Shown: positions 8,736-18,245, counted from the first letter of the stretch. The stretch: DNA of 64,000 nucleotides from Alphaproteobacteria bacterium (GCA_017983635.1 JAGOBA010000001.1:124001-188000); one strand, 5' to 3'. Made by a program: numbers and translations. The notes: generated by a model not told the origin, from the sequence alone.

Positions 8736-11000
8736 GTGCCCGGCGAACTGCACGTCTTCGGCATTCGCCATCACGGGCCGGGTTCCGCGTTCAGCCTGGA
8801 GCGCGCCTTGGATTCGCTCGACCCGGCAACCGTTCTGATCGAGGGGCCGCCTGAAGCAAACGACCTGATCCGACACATGGCCGACACGGCCATGCGCCCG
8901 CCGGTTGCGCTGCTGGTCTATGCCGCCGACGACCCCGCAACGGCTAACTTCTACCCCTTTGCCGAGTTCTCACCCGAATGGCGCGCCTGTCTCTGGGCGC
9001 TCAAGCGCGGTCGGCCCGTTCGCTTCATCGACATGCCGGCCGAGCACACACTCGCGCGCCGAAAAGCAATCGACGAAGAACCGAGGGGAAAGACGCCGAC
9101 CGAGCAACCCGACGAACCGGTCGATGACATCGAGCGTGATCCCTTAACCGCGCTCGCCCGCGCCGCAGGCCGAGACGACGGCGAAAGCTGGTGGAACGAT
9201 CTGATCGAGGAAACGGAAGGCACCGTCCCGCTGTTCGCGGCAATTGAGAGCGCAATGGCCGCCCTGCGAGACAAGGTTCCTGCACGGCACGACCACGACT
9301 GGAACGAAAAGCGCGAAGCGCATATGCGGCTCGCCATTTGTGAAACGTTGAGAATGACGGACGGCAAGGTCGCAGCCGTCGTTGGCGCCTGGCACGCCCC
9401 GGCCCTCACTGCGAAGCGAACGGCGCTGGAAGACCGCGCGCAGATCAAGGGCCTGCCAAAGGTGAAAGCGACCGCGACCTGGGCGCTGTGGAGCGAGCCG
9501 CGCTTGGCTGCCGCCAGCGGTTATGGCGCGGGCGTGATCTCGCCGCGCTGGTACCGCCATCTCTGGAACGACATGATCGAGCGCGGCGCCGGAAAACGCG
9601 ATGGCCGCCGTCTCATTGCGCGTTGGCTCACCCAAGCCGCACATCTGATGCGCGAAGGCGGCCAACTCGCGGCGCCAGCCAGCGTCATCGAAGCAGTGCG
9701 TCTCGCTGAAACGCTTGCTATCCTGCGCGAACGCTCTCTACCCGGCCTGGTGGAACTCCGCGATGCGTTCCTAACGACGCTGGCACACGGCGAAGAGGCG
9801 GTATGGCGCGTTATCGAGCAACGCCTGGTCGTCGGTACCGATGTCGGCGAGATTCCCGCAACCGTTCCGCAAGCGCCGTTGCAAGCCGACCTTCAGCGCG
9901 AGATCAAGCGCCTGCGTTTGAAACTTGAAGCGATCGACAGCGAAGCGTCGCTCGACCTGCGCACCGACACCGGCCAACACAAATCTAGGCTCTTCCGTCG
10001 CCTCCGCCTGATCAACGTACCCTGGGCCGAACCGTTGGACGCCGGCCGCAGCCGCGGCACGTTTCGTGAGAAATGGCGCTTGGTCTGGCAACCCGAGTTC
10101 TCGGTGCGCATGGTCGAAGCGTTGGTATGGGGCGCCACGATTGAACAAGCCGCCGACAATGCCGTCACCGCGCGACTGAACGATACCACCGATCTACCGG
10201 TGATCGCCGAAGCCGTCCGCGAGTGCCTTTTCGCCGGCTTGCGACCGGCGGCAAACGCCGCACTCATCAAGCTGCAACGGACGGCGGCCACGTCCAATGA
10301 TGTCGGCCAGCTGATGGAGGCCGCCGCGCCGCTCGCCGAAACCCTGCGCTACGGCAATGCCCGCGACATCCCTGAAGACGACTTGCGAAAATTGCTGGTT
10401 GGCATGGGCGAGACCGTGTGCGTGAACCTAGGTCACGCATGCCGCGGTCTGGATGCGGAAGCGGCCGGTAACCTCGCCCGGCAGGTGAATGAGTTCAATC
10501 GCGCCACGACGCTGCTCGAAGTCGAAGCGCTCACCACCGACTGGCGGTTGTCTCTCGGCGAACTCGCGCACGATGGCGCGACAACGCCGCTGCTGGCGGG
10601 AACCGCAGTACGCCTACTCTACGACGCCAGCGTCCTCGACGCCGAAGGCGCCGAGCGCCGCCTCGCGCGCGCTCTATCGCCATCGGTCGCCCCCGCTGAT
10701 GCCGGCAACTGGCTCGACGGCTTTTTGTCCGGAAGCGGTCACGTCCTTCTGAACGATCAAGCCTTGCGCAACGCCGTTGACCGCTGGCTCGTCACCGTGG
10801 GCGACGAGGAGTTCGTCAATCTCCTGCCGATGCTCCGCCGCGCATTCGCGAGCTTTGACGCCATGGAGCGCCGCCGCCTGCTCGACGAAGTGCGCAACCC
10901 CAGCAGCAACGCACCGGTAACCACGACCGCTGGCGACGGTGAGACACCGGGCTTTGCGAAATCGCTCCCGCTTCTCAAACAGATTCTGGGGCTGCCATGA
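8736..11000 (+). CDS. DUF5682-type protein, possible TraB/TIKI/EreA-like hydrolase
   Basis: Predicted 754 residues, GTG start directly after the MoxR stop. The N-terminal ~225 residues carry spaced polar motifs: GIRHHGPGS (His12/His13), LIEGPPEA (Glu36), RFIDMP (97-101), REAHM (193-197) and VVGAWHAP (His220). This pattern recalls the TraB/TIKI/EreA/ChaN group of putative metal-dependent hydrolases, although I cannot test that. The remainder is helical with no recognised motif. No signal peptide or membrane helix. If the N-terminal domain is a hydrolase, this is the effector or client of the MoxR-VWA machine. The 3' end overlaps the VWA gene by ATGA. Confidence 0.8.
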   Translation: MPGELHVFGIRHHGPGSAFSLERALDSLDPATVLIEGPPEANDLIRHMADTAMRPPVALLVYAADDPATANFYPFAEFSPEWRACLWALKRGRPVRFIDMPAEHTLARRKAIDEEPRGKTPTEQPDEPVDDIERDPLTALARAAGRDDGESWWNDLIEETEGTVPLFAAIESAMAALRDKVPARHDHDWNEKREAHMRLAICETLRMTDGKVAAVVGAWHAPALTAKRTALEDRAQIKGLPKVKATATWALWSEPRLAAASGYGAGVISPRWYRHLWNDMIERGAGKRDGRRLIARWLTQAAHLMREGGQLAAPASVIEAVRLAETLAILRERSLPGLVELRDAFLTTLAHGEEAVWRVIEQRLVVGTDVGEIPATVPQAPLQADLQREIKRLRLKLEAIDSEASLDLRTDTGQHKSRLFRRLRLINVPWAEPLDAGRSRGTFREKWRLVWQPEFSVRMVEALVWGATIEQAADNAVTARLNDTTDLPVIAEAVRECLFAGLRPAANAALIKLQRTAATSNDVGQLMEAAAPLAETLRYGNARDIPEDDLRKLLVGMGETVCVNLGHACRGLDAEAAGNLARQVNEFNRATTLLEVEALTTDWRLSLGELAHDGATTPLLAGTAVRLLYDASVLDAEGAERRLARALSPSVAPADAGNWLDGFLSGSGHVLLNDQALRNAVDRWLVTVGDEEFVNLLPMLRRAFASFDAMERRRLLDEVRNPSSNAPVTTTAGDGETPGFAKSLPLLKQILGLP

Positions 11001-12157
11001 GCGAACGTCTAAGACGCTGGCGCCTGGCACTGGGCGGTGAAAAGGAGGACGCGGGCCTGAGCGAGCGCGACCAGCGCCTCGACAGGGCATTAGCCTCGCT
11101 CTACGACGTGCCGGCGCAAGGTGTGGGCGGTGGCAAGAAAGGTGGCCTCGGAGCGTCTGCGCCGCGCATCGCGCGCTGGCTCGGCGACATCCGCGAGTTC
11201 TTCCCGGCCTCGGTGGTCCAAGTCATTCAGAAGGACGCCTTCGATCGGCTTGGCCTAAAGCAAATGCTCCTAGAGCCCGAATTCCTCGCCGCCGCCGAAG
11301 CCGACGTTCACCTCGTCGCCGATCTCGTCGCTTTGCGAAACGTGATGCCGAACAAGAGCAAGGCCATTGCACGCCAAGTGATCGAGAAAGTCGTGCGCGA
11401 ACTGATGGCGAAACTGGAAAAGCGCACCGTCGAAACGATTAGAGGCGCCGTGAAACGCGGCCCGCGCACCAACCGCCCGCGCTTTACCGACATCGATTGG
11501 GATCGCACCATCCGCGCCAACCTGAAGCACTGGCAGCCAACATACTCAACACTTGCACCCGAGCGCCTCGTCGGCCGCTCGCGCCGATCGCAGCGCGCAA
11601 ACCTTCATCGGGTCATCCTCTGCGTCGATCAGTCGGGCTCGATGGCAACATCGGTCGTTTACGCGTCGATCTTCTCGGCGGTTTTGGCCTCGGTGCCGTC
11701 GCTCTCGACCAAGCTCATCACCTTCGACACCGTCGTCCTCGATCTTTCCGATCAGCTGGCCGATCCGGTCGACGTTCTCTTCGGCGTTCAACTCGGCGGC
11801 GGCACCGACATCAACCAAGCGCTGGCCTATTGCGAACGTTACGTCGAGGAACCGCACAAGACGCAGCTGATCTTGATCTCCGATCTGTTTGAAGGCGGCG
11901 ACGCGGCGCGTATGCTTGCCCGTGCTCAGGCGCTCGTATCCGCCGGCGTCAACGTGATTGCCCTGCTCGCGCTCAGCGACGACGGCCGGCCCGGCTACGA
12001 CGGCAAGCACGCAGGTGCCTTTGCCGCCATGGGTTGTCCCGTCTTCGCCTGCACGCCCGATCAATTCCCCGAGTTGATGGCGGCCGCGTTGAAGCGCCAA
12101 GACCTCGGACATTGGGCGGCGGAGCGTGACATTGCGCTCGTTCGGCCCGAAAACTGA
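10997..12157 (+). CDS. VWA domain protein, partner of the MoxR ATPase
   Basis: Predicted 386 residues. The C-terminal half is a von Willebrand A domain with an intact MIDAS: DQSGSM near residue 211, the Thr in GGGTDINQA, and the later Asp in LISDLFEGG. The N-terminal half is helical and basic, with a glycine-rich linker (GVGGGKKGG) near residue 50. MoxR/VWA pairs form ATP-driven adaptor complexes in which the VWA metal site grips client or partner. It is the last gene of the operon; 65 bases without an obvious terminator separate it from cysK. Confidence 0.93.
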   Translation: MSERLRRWRLALGGEKEDAGLSERDQRLDRALASLYDVPAQGVGGGKKGGLGASAPRIARWLGDIREFFPASVVQVIQKDAFDRLGLKQMLLEPEFLAAAEADVHLVADLVALRNVMPNKSKAIARQVIEKVVRELMAKLEKRTVETIRGAVKRGPRTNRPRFTDIDWDRTIRANLKHWQPTYSTLAPERLVGRSRRSQRANLHRVILCVDQSGSMATSVVYASIFSAVLASVPSLSTKLITFDTVVLDLSDQLADPVDVLFGVQLGGGTDINQALAYCERYVEEPHKTQLILISDLFEGGDAARMLARAQALVSAGVNVIALLALSDDGRPGYDGKHAGAFAAMGCPVFACTPDQFPELMAAALKRQDLGHWAAERDIALVRPEN

Positions 12158-12222
12158 GCCGCCTTGCGCGACCACCCTTGAGCCCATAGTTTGCCCCACA
12201 TCAACGCAAACGAAGCACTTCC

Positions 12223-13233
12223 ATGGACATCAAACACAGCGTTATCGATGCGATCGGCAATACGCCGCTGATCCGGCTGAGGCGGCTTTCGGACATCACG
12301 GGCTGCGAGATTTTGGGTAAGGCGGAGTTCATGAATCCGGGGCAGTCGGTGAAGGACCGCGCGGCGCTTGGGATCATTCGCGATGCGGAGCGCAAAGGGG
12401 CGCTCAAGCCCGGCGGCACAATCGTCGAAGGCACCGCCGGCAACACCGGCATCGGGCTGGCCATGGTCGGCCGCGCCCTCGGCTACAAATCCGTGATCGT
12501 GATCCCGAACACGCAAAGCCAGGAAAAGAAGGACACGCTGCGCCAGATGGGGGCCGGACTCATCGAGGTGCCGGCCGTGCCCTACAAGGACCCGAACAAC
12601 TATGTGAAGTATTCAGGCCGCCTGGCGGACGAGCTGAACGCGAAAGAACCGAACGGCGCGATCTGGGCGAACCAGTTCGACAATGTCGCCAACCGCCAAG
12701 TGCACGTCGAAACCACCGGCCCCGAGATCTGGAAGCAAACCGACGGCAAGGTCGCGGGTTTCGTCTCCGCCGTCGGCACCGGCGGCACGCTGGCCGGCGT
12801 CGCGGCCGCACTGAAGGCAAAGAACCCGAACGTCAAAGTCGCGCTCGCCGATCCGCCGGGCGCGGCGCTGTTCCACTACTACAAGCACGGCGAACTGAAG
12901 GCCGAGGGCTCCTCGATCACCGAAGGCATCGGCCAAGGCCGCGTGACCGCGAACCTCGAAGGCTTCAAACCCGACGAAGCGTTTCAGATCGCCGACGCGG
13001 AATCGATCCCGTTCTGCTTCGAACTCTTGCGCGATGAAGGTCTGTGCCTGGGCACATCGTCCGGCGTCAACGTGGCGGGGGCCTATCACCTCGCGCGCGC
13101 GCTCGGCCGCGGGCATGTGATCGTCACGATCCTCTGCGACTACGGCACGCGCTACGCCTCGAAACTCTACAATCCCGAGTTCCTCCGCTCAAAAGGCCTA
13201 CCCGTCCCCGAATGGCTGGAGACAAAGAAATGA
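12223..13233 (+). CDS. cysK: Cysteine synthase (O-acetylserine sulfhydrylase type)
   Basis: Predicted 336-residue PLP enzyme of fold type II. The Schiff-base lysine is Lys44 in NPGQSVKDRAA; the substrate loop is GTAGNTG (the family norm is TSGNTG) and the phosphate-binding loop GTGGTL. It makes cysteine from O-acetylserine and sulfide. The end overlaps sseA by ATGA, and sseA overlaps a GNAT gene, giving a three-gene sulfur operon. The A-for-S change in the substrate loop and a length slightly above that of CysK leave room for a related beta-replacement specificity. Confidence 0.93.
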   Translation: MDIKHSVIDAIGNTPLIRLRRLSDITGCEILGKAEFMNPGQSVKDRAALGIIRDAERKGALKPGGTIVEGTAGNTGIGLAMVGRALGYKSVIVIPNTQSQEKKDTLRQMGAGLIEVPAVPYKDPNNYVKYSGRLADELNAKEPNGAIWANQFDNVANRQVHVETTGPEIWKQTDGKVAGFVSAVGTGGTLAGVAAALKAKNPNVKVALADPPGAALFHYYKHGELKAEGSSITEGIGQGRVTANLEGFKPDEAFQIADAESIPFCFELLRDEGLCLGTSSGVNVAGAYHLARALGRGHVIVTILCDYGTRYASKLYNPEFLRSKGLPVPEWLETKK

Positions 13234-14063
13234 CCCCGCTCGTTTCCACGCAATGGCTTGCCGAGCACCTGAACGCGCCGGACGTGCGCATCGTCGATGC
13301 GTCCTGGTACCTTCCCGATGCCAAGCGCGACCCGAAGGCCGAATACGCCGAAGCGCACATCCCCGGCGCCGTCTTCTTCGATATCGATGCCGTCACCGAT
13401 GCGACCTCGCCTTACCCGCACATGCTGCCGCCACCGGAGAAGTTCGCCTCGCGCGTCAAAAAGCTCGGCCTTGGCGACGGTCACCGCATCGTGGTCTATG
13501 ACGGCGCGGGCCTCTTCTCCGCGCCGCGCGTGTGGTGGATGCTGCGCGCCATGGGCCACGAAGAAGTCTTCGTGCTCGACGGCGGCTTTCCCAAATGGCG
13601 TGCCGAAGGGCGCCCGACCGAAGATCTTCCGCCCGTCCACCGCGAACGCCATTTCACGCCGCGCCCGAACCACCTGATCCTGCGCGACGCGGCGCAGGTG
13701 AAGGAGAACCTAACCACGAAGCGCGAACAGATCGTTGACGCCCGCGGTCCCGCCCGCTTCAACGCCACCGAGCCCGAACCCCGCCCCGGCGTGCGGGGCG
13801 GCCACATCCCCGGCGCCAAGAACCTGCACTATCAGAAGCTCTTGAATCCCGATGGCACGCTGCGCAAGCCGGACGCGCTCGCCGCCGCCTTCCGCGACGC
13901 CGGCATCGATGTCGCCAAGCCCGTCGTCGCCAGCTGCGGCTCGGGCGTCAGCGCGGCAATCATCCTGCTCGCCATGAAGGCGATGGACGCCCCCGACGGC
14001 GCGCTCTACGACGGCTCCTGGGCCGAATGGGGCTCGCGCCACGAGTTGCCGCTGGAAAAATGA
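13230..14063 (+). CDS. sseA: 3-mercaptopyruvate sulfurtransferase
   Basis: Predicted 277 residues with two rhodanese domains. The C-terminal domain has the active-site loop CGSGVSA with Cys near residue 236, matching the mercaptopyruvate sulfurtransferase type rather than thiosulfate rhodanese. Other family blocks are DASWYLPD, IPGAVFFDID and GGHIPGAKNL. It transfers sulfur from 3-mercaptopyruvate to thiols or cyanide. The ATG at 13230 overlaps the cysK stop; longer upstream starts would lie inside cysK and are rejected. Its neighbours point to cysteine synthesis and catabolism as the common theme. Confidence 0.93.
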   Translation: MTPLVSTQWLAEHLNAPDVRIVDASWYLPDAKRDPKAEYAEAHIPGAVFFDIDAVTDATSPYPHMLPPPEKFASRVKKLGLGDGHRIVVYDGAGLFSAPRVWWMLRAMGHEEVFVLDGGFPKWRAEGRPTEDLPPVHRERHFTPRPNHLILRDAAQVKENLTTKREQIVDARGPARFNATEPEPRPGVRGGHIPGAKNLHYQKLLNPDGTLRKPDALAAAFRDAGIDVAKPVVASCGSGVSAAIILLAMKAMDAPDGALYDGSWAEWGSRHELPLEK

Positions 14064-14590
14064 CCAAGCCGCCGATCCCGATCACCATCACCAAGCTGGA
14101 GATGACGGCGTGCCCCGCAACGCTGCGCCCGCATTTGCGCCACGATCAAGACCATGGCCGCGTGATGCTGCTCAAGGTGCGCCAGCCCCCGGTCCACTTC
14201 TACCGCTATCTGTACGAGACCGTGGGTAAGACGCATGTCTGGGTCGAACGCACGCGCATGAGCGACGAAGCGCTGGCCAAGATCGTGCAAGACGAGAAGG
14301 TCGAGATCTACGTGCTCTATTGCGAAGGCGCGCCGGCAGGCTACGCCGAACTCGACTTCCGCAAGGCACCGCACGCCGAGCTTGCCTATTTCGGACTCAT
14401 CGCCGACTTCCTCGGCCGCGGCCTTGGCTCGTTCTTGCTCGCGACCGCCATCGACATCGCCTGGTCGAAGCCGATCGAGCGTCTGTGGGTCCACACCAAC
14501 ACGCTCGATCACCCGCGCGCGCTGCCCCTCTACCAGAAGATGGGCTTCGTACCGTACGCGCAAGAGAAGACTGAGATCGTGCCGCTTTAG
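14060..14590 (+). CDS. GNAT-family N-acetyltransferase
   Basis: Predicted 176 residues. The acetyl-CoA pyrophosphate-binding motif A is visible as GLIADFLGRGLGSFLLATAI, with the following HTNTLDHPRALPLYQKMGF typical of GNAT motif B. The substrate is unknown; proximity to cysK and sseA makes an amino-acid or thiol substrate possible but unproven. The ATG at 14060 overlaps the sseA stop (ATGA), so it is translationally coupled. The 3' end is 14 bases from a convergent secreted-protein gene. Confidence 0.87.
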   Translation: MTKPPIPITITKLEMTACPATLRPHLRHDQDHGRVMLLKVRQPPVHFYRYLYETVGKTHVWVERTRMSDEALAKIVQDEKVEIYVLYCEGAPAGYAELDFRKAPHAELAYFGLIADFLGRGLGSFLLATAIDIAWSKPIERLWVHTNTLDHPRALPLYQKMGFVPYAQEKTEIVPL

Positions 14591-14604
14591 GCCCGAAGGC
14601 GGAA

Positions 14605-15024
14605 CTACTTCGCGGCCGGGGTCAGCAGCGCCGAGGCCAGTGACGGCGCACCTTCGAACGTGGCGAACCAGCCAAGGACGAGTTTGCCGCCGTCCGCAGT
14701 CACCAGCACCAACCCATCGATGCAGTGCGCATCGGGCCCGTTCGAAATCTTCTCCTGATAGATTGCATAGCCACTCTTCGTTTCGGTGATGCGCGTCAGC
14801 GTGCCCTTGCAGTTCAACGACGGATAAGACGTTGTCCCCTTCCCCCCTTTTGGCGCAATCGTCAGCGTCATCGGATAGCTCGACTCCCGATCGGGATCGA
14901 TTTGCCGCATCTCGCCCGTCCATGTGCCAATAACGCTGACCCCGCTGGCGCCCGCCGCAAACGACGGCACGCAGGCGAGAGCAGCGGCGGTGGCGACCGC
15001 AAGCGAACGGACCATAAGGCGCAT
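14605..15024 (-). CDS. Predicted secreted protein of unknown function
   Basis: Predicted 139 residues with a clear signal peptide (MRLMVRSLAVATAAALACVPSFA) and a mature domain of about 115 residues starting GTWTGEMRQID, which looks like a beta-rich, lipocalin-like small domain. Two cysteines (NCKG and AHCID) could form a disulfide, consistent with a periplasmic location. AGGGGA stands six bases before the ATG at 15024. No enzyme motif is visible and I do not recognise the family. It is downstream of, and convergent with, the GNAT gene. Confidence 0.75.
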   Translation of the reverse strand: MRLMVRSLAVATAAALACVPSFAAGASGVSVIGTWTGEMRQIDPDRESSYPMTLTIAPKGGKGTTSYPSLNCKGTLTRITETKSGYAIYQEKISNGPDAHCIDGLVLVTADGGKLVLGWFATFEGAPSLASALLTPAAK

Positions 15025-15136
15025 GACTGATTCCCCTTTGTTGGTTGCTAGGGACATTATCCTGGCAGCTGGGCGGCACCACCTGCCGCCGCGCTCATCA
15101 ACAACAACCCCCGCAACGCCTCGTTGAGGAACCGGG

Positions 15137-15874
15137 CTATCGCAGAATCTGGGCCAAGAATTCCTTGGTCCGCTCGCTTTTCGGGTTCTTGAAGAACTCT
15201 TCCGGCGGCGCCACCTCGACGATTTCGCCATGATCCATAAACACGATCCGGTTGGCGACCGTTCGGGCAAAGCCCATCTCGTGGGTCACAACAAGCATCG
15301 TCATGCCGGTGTCGGCGAGCTCGACCATTGTCTCCAGCACTTCCTTGATCATCTCAGGATCAAGCGCGCTGGTCGGTTCGTCGAACAACATGATCCTGGG
15401 CTCCATCGTCAGGGCGCGCGCGATGGCGACCCGCTGCTGCTGCCCACCGGACAATTGCCCCGGATACTTCAATGCTTGTTCGGGTATGTGGACGCGTTCC
15501 AGGAACTGCATTGCCTTCGCCTCGGCGTCCTTCTTGGGCATCTTCTTCACCCAAATCGGCGCCAGCGTGCAGTTCTCCAGCACCGTCAAATGCGGGAACA
15601 GATTGAATTGCTGGAACACCATGCCGACGTTGCGCCGCACCGCCTCGACTTGCCCCACCTCTTCGCTCAGCTTCACACCTTCGACGATGATCTTGCCCTC
15701 TTGATGCGGCTCCAACGCGTTGATGCAGCGGATCAGCGTCGACTTGCCCGACCCCGACGGCCCGCAGATCACCACGCGCTCGCTCCGCGCCACGGTCAGA
15801 TTGATATCCTTCAGCACGTGGAACGTCTTGAACCACTTGTTCAGACCGACGATCTCGACCGCCTTGTCGCTCAT
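15137..15874 (-). CDS. aapP: Amino-acid ABC transporter ATP-binding protein
   Basis: Predicted 245 residues. Walker A is GPSGSGKS, the ABC signature LSGGQQQR, Walker [13 protein letters not shown] and the switch histidine VVTHEM. It energises uptake of polar amino acids across the inner membrane together with AapQ/AapM and the periplasmic AapJ. The ATG at 15874 overlaps the aapM stop by ATGA. It is the last gene of the minus-strand aapJQMP operon. The 112 bases between it and the secreted-protein gene show no clear terminator. Confidence 0.95.
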   Translation of the reverse strand: MSDKAVEIVGLNKWFKTFHVLKDINLTVARSERVVICGPSGSGKSTLIRCINALEPHQEGKIIVEGVKLSEEVGQVEAVRRNVGMVFQQFNLFPHLTVLENCTLAPIWVKKMPKKDAEAKAMQFLERVHIPEQALKYPGQLSGGQQQRVAIARALTMEPRIMLFDEPTSALDPEMIKEVLETMVELADTGMTMLVVTHEMGFARTVANRIVFMDHGEIVEVAPPEEFFKNPKSERTKEFLAQILR

Positions 15875-16956
15875 CGCCTCTCCCCCGCGCCAAAGACGCC
15901 TTCCAAGTGCTTCGCGTAGCGCGACATTGAAAAACACATCGCCCAGAAGACTGCGCCGACGAACACATAGCCGGTCAGCGCCGTGTTCGGCGTCGCCCAC
16001 GCCGCGTCTGCCGTCCCGGCTTGCGCAATCCCAAGCAGGTCGAAAAACCCGATGATCGATACCAAGGATGTGTCTTTCAGCAAGCCGATGAAGTTACCCA
16101 CGATGTTCGGCAGCGAGAGGCGCAGTGCCTGCGGCAGGATCACGAAGACCATCGACTGCCAGTAGCCAAGGCCCATCGCGGCCGCGGCTTCATACTGCCC
16201 TTTCGGGATCGCCTGCAAACCGCCGCGGACGACCTCGGCCATGTACGCCGAGGAAAACAACGCGACCGCAATCAAGGCCGACAGCAGCTTGTTGACCGAG
16301 AGCCCCAAGAACAGCGGCAGCATATTCGTCGCCATAAACAGCACCGTGATCAGCGGGACGCCGCGCCAGAATTCGATGAACGCAACGCTCAACCCCTTCA
16401 CGATGGGCAGATCCGACCGCCGCCCCAGCGCCAGCACGATCCCAAGCGGCAGCGATGCCACGATGCCCGCCAGCGCCACCACCAGCGTGATGATCAACCC
16501 ACCCCAACGCTCGGTCGGCACCCGCTCCAAGCCGAATCCGCCGACCAGCAGCACGAACGCTACTACCGGAAACACGAGCAGCATCACGCCGCCCGCCGCG
16601 CGCTTGCCCGGCATTCCCGGCAATGTCAGCCACAACAGCCCGGCAGCCAACCCAGCCAACACCAGATCGACCCGCCAACGCTGCGCCAAATCATAGAAGC
16701 CGTAGACGAACTGCCCAAGCCGCGCCGTGATGAACGGCCAACAAGCGCCGTCGTTCGGCAGACACGCGTCGCGGTCCGCCCCCGTCCACGTCGCATCGAC
16801 TAGCGCCCACTGCACGAACGGAACGACGATCGAATAGAGAGTGGCTGCAGCCACGACCGTCAGCACCGTGTTGAACGGCGTCGAGAACAGGTTCTCCCGC
16901 AGCCATTGGATAGGACCCGGCAGAACAACGGTCGGCGGTCGTCGAGAAACGCTCAT
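15871..16956 (-). CDS. aapM: Amino-acid ABC transporter permease AapM
   Basis: Predicted 361 residues. After an N-terminal helix there is a periplasmic stretch with two Cys ([13 protein letters not shown]), then several helices and the binding-protein-dependent permease core with the EAA-type loop [23 protein letters not shown]. The longer N-terminal extension compared with His/Gln permeases is typical of the Aap/Bzt type. The start codon shares one base with the aapQ stop (TGATG). It pairs with AapQ to form the membrane channel. Confidence 0.94.
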   Translation of the reverse strand: MSVSRRPPTVVLPGPIQWLRENLFSTPFNTVLTVVAAATLYSIVVPFVQWALVDATWTGADRDACLPNDGACWPFITARLGQFVYGFYDLAQRWRVDLVLAGLAAGLLWLTLPGMPGKRAAGGVMLLVFPVVAFVLLVGGFGLERVPTERWGGLIITLVVALAGIVASLPLGIVLALGRRSDLPIVKGLSVAFIEFWRGVPLITVLFMATNMLPLFLGLSVNKLLSALIAVALFSSAYMAEVVRGGLQAIPKGQYEAAAAMGLGYWQSMVFVILPQALRLSLPNIVGNFIGLLKDTSLVSIIGFFDLLGIAQAGTADAAWATPNTALTGYVFVGAVFWAMCFSMSRYAKHLEGVFGAGERR

Positions 16957-18125
16957 CACCGCTCCGTCAACGCAACGCGCGCGTTGTACCAATTCATGAA
17001 CGCGCTCGTGAGCAGGCTGATCGTCAAATAGACCGCCATCGTGATTGCAATGATCTCGATCGCTTGGCCGGTTTGGCTCAGCGATGTGCCGGCAAACACC
17101 GACACCAAATCCGGATACGCGATCGCCACCGCCAACGACGAATTCTTCGTCAGGTTCAGATACTGGCTCGTCAACGGCGGAATGATCTGGCGCATCGCTT
17201 GCGGCACGATCACCAGCCGCAGCGTTTGCCCGCGCGGCAAGCCAAGCGCCTGCGATGCCTCCATCTGCCCCTTTGCGACCCCGATGATCCCGGCGCGCAC
17301 GATCTCGGCGACATAGCTTGCCGTGTAGGTCGCCAGCGCAATCACCAGCGCCATCAACTCCGGAAGCACCACAAGCCCGCCCTCGAAGTTGAATCCGGAA
17401 AGCGCCGGCCACGAGAACGTCAGCGGAAACCTCAGCACCGCGCTGATCACCAGCGGCGGCAAAACCAGCAATGCGAGAACAAGCGGCAGGACCGACGGCG
17501 CGTGCCCCGTCTTCTCGCGCAACCGCCTCGCCCGCACGGTCACGAGGAATGAAGCGACCACACCCACGGCGAACGCCACCCACACCAGCCAGAACCCGGG
17601 CTCTGCCATCGGCGCCGGCAGGTAGAGCCCGCGGTTATTCAGAAACGCCGACTCGCCCAGCCCCCAACTCTCCCGCGGCGACGGCAGCGCCCGTAGCACC
17701 GCGAAGTACCAAAAGAAGATCTGCAACAGCAGCGGCAAGTTCCGCAGCGTCTCGACATAGCCACGGCACAAGCGGGCCACCAACCAGTTCGAGGACAACT
17801 GCCCGATCCCGACGACAAACCCGATCAACGTCGCCAGCACCACGCCGATCGACGCCACCAGCAGCGTGTTCAGCACGCCGACCAGCAGCACCCGCGCATA
17901 GGTCGACGTCTCGTCGTAGCGCACCAGCGTCTGAACGATGTCGAACCCGGCCGTGTTGTTCAAAAAGGCGAACCCCGTCGCAATGTTCTGGCGCTGAACG
18001 GTCTCGATTGCATTGTTCGCCAGCACCGCGACCAGCGCCACGACGCCCGCCACCAGCGCCGCCTGAAACGCAAGATCGCGCGTCCGCCGCGTCCGCCACC
18101 AGGGGATATGATTGGCAACCGGCAT
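16956..18125 (-). CDS. aapQ: Amino-acid ABC transporter permease AapQ
   Basis: Predicted 389 residues, multi-spanning. The permease core contains EASQALGLPRGQTLRLVIVP, the EAA loop that docks AapP, and TKNSSLAVAIAYPDLV. The N-terminal insertion with helices before the core is the Aap/Bzt hallmark. The ATG at 18125 is chosen because it begins just before MPVANHIPWW; a longer reading to 18209 would run into the palindromic repeat. It is separated from aapJ by 120 bases holding that repeat, while the downstream genes overlap. Confidence 0.94.
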   Translation of the reverse strand: MPVANHIPWWRTRRTRDLAFQAALVAGVVALVAVLANNAIETVQRQNIATGFAFLNNTAGFDIVQTLVRYDETSTYARVLLVGVLNTLLVASIGVVLATLIGFVVGIGQLSSNWLVARLCRGYVETLRNLPLLLQIFFWYFAVLRALPSPRESWGLGESAFLNNRGLYLPAPMAEPGFWLVWVAFAVGVVASFLVTVRARRLREKTGHAPSVLPLVLALLVLPPLVISAVLRFPLTFSWPALSGFNFEGGLVVLPELMALVIALATYTASYVAEIVRAGIIGVAKGQMEASQALGLPRGQTLRLVIVPQAMRQIIPPLTSQYLNLTKNSSLAVAIAYPDLVSVFAGTSLSQTGQAIEIIAITMAVYLTISLLTSAFMNWYNARVALTER

Positions 18126-18148
18126 TGAGAGCCTACCCGCCACTAGGC

Positions 18149-18219
18149 CTTCCCCCTTTGCGGGGGAAGGTGGCTCGTCGCGCCTGCGGCGCGCCAGCTT
18201 CCCCCGCAAGGGGGGAAGC
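18149..18219. repeat. REP-like intergenic palindrome between aapJ and aapQ
   Basis: Two arms, each itself a hairpin (CTTCCCCC...GGGGGAAG), are inverted copies of each other (about 24 of 26 positions match), around a GC-rich centre with its own stem (CGCGCC/GGCGCG). A second, differently sequenced but similarly built element lies at 46056-46198. Position after the binding-protein gene suggests an effect on mRNA stability as well as a mobile-repeat origin. Confidence 0.85.
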
Positions 18220-18245
18220 CCTGCGCAAGCGTTGCCGTGACAAGC

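Noticed and set aside
13044..13229. Longer N-terminus for sseA
   Set aside because: The extension lies inside cysK in another frame, is Arg-rich and non-homologous; the ATGA start at 13230 is well supported.
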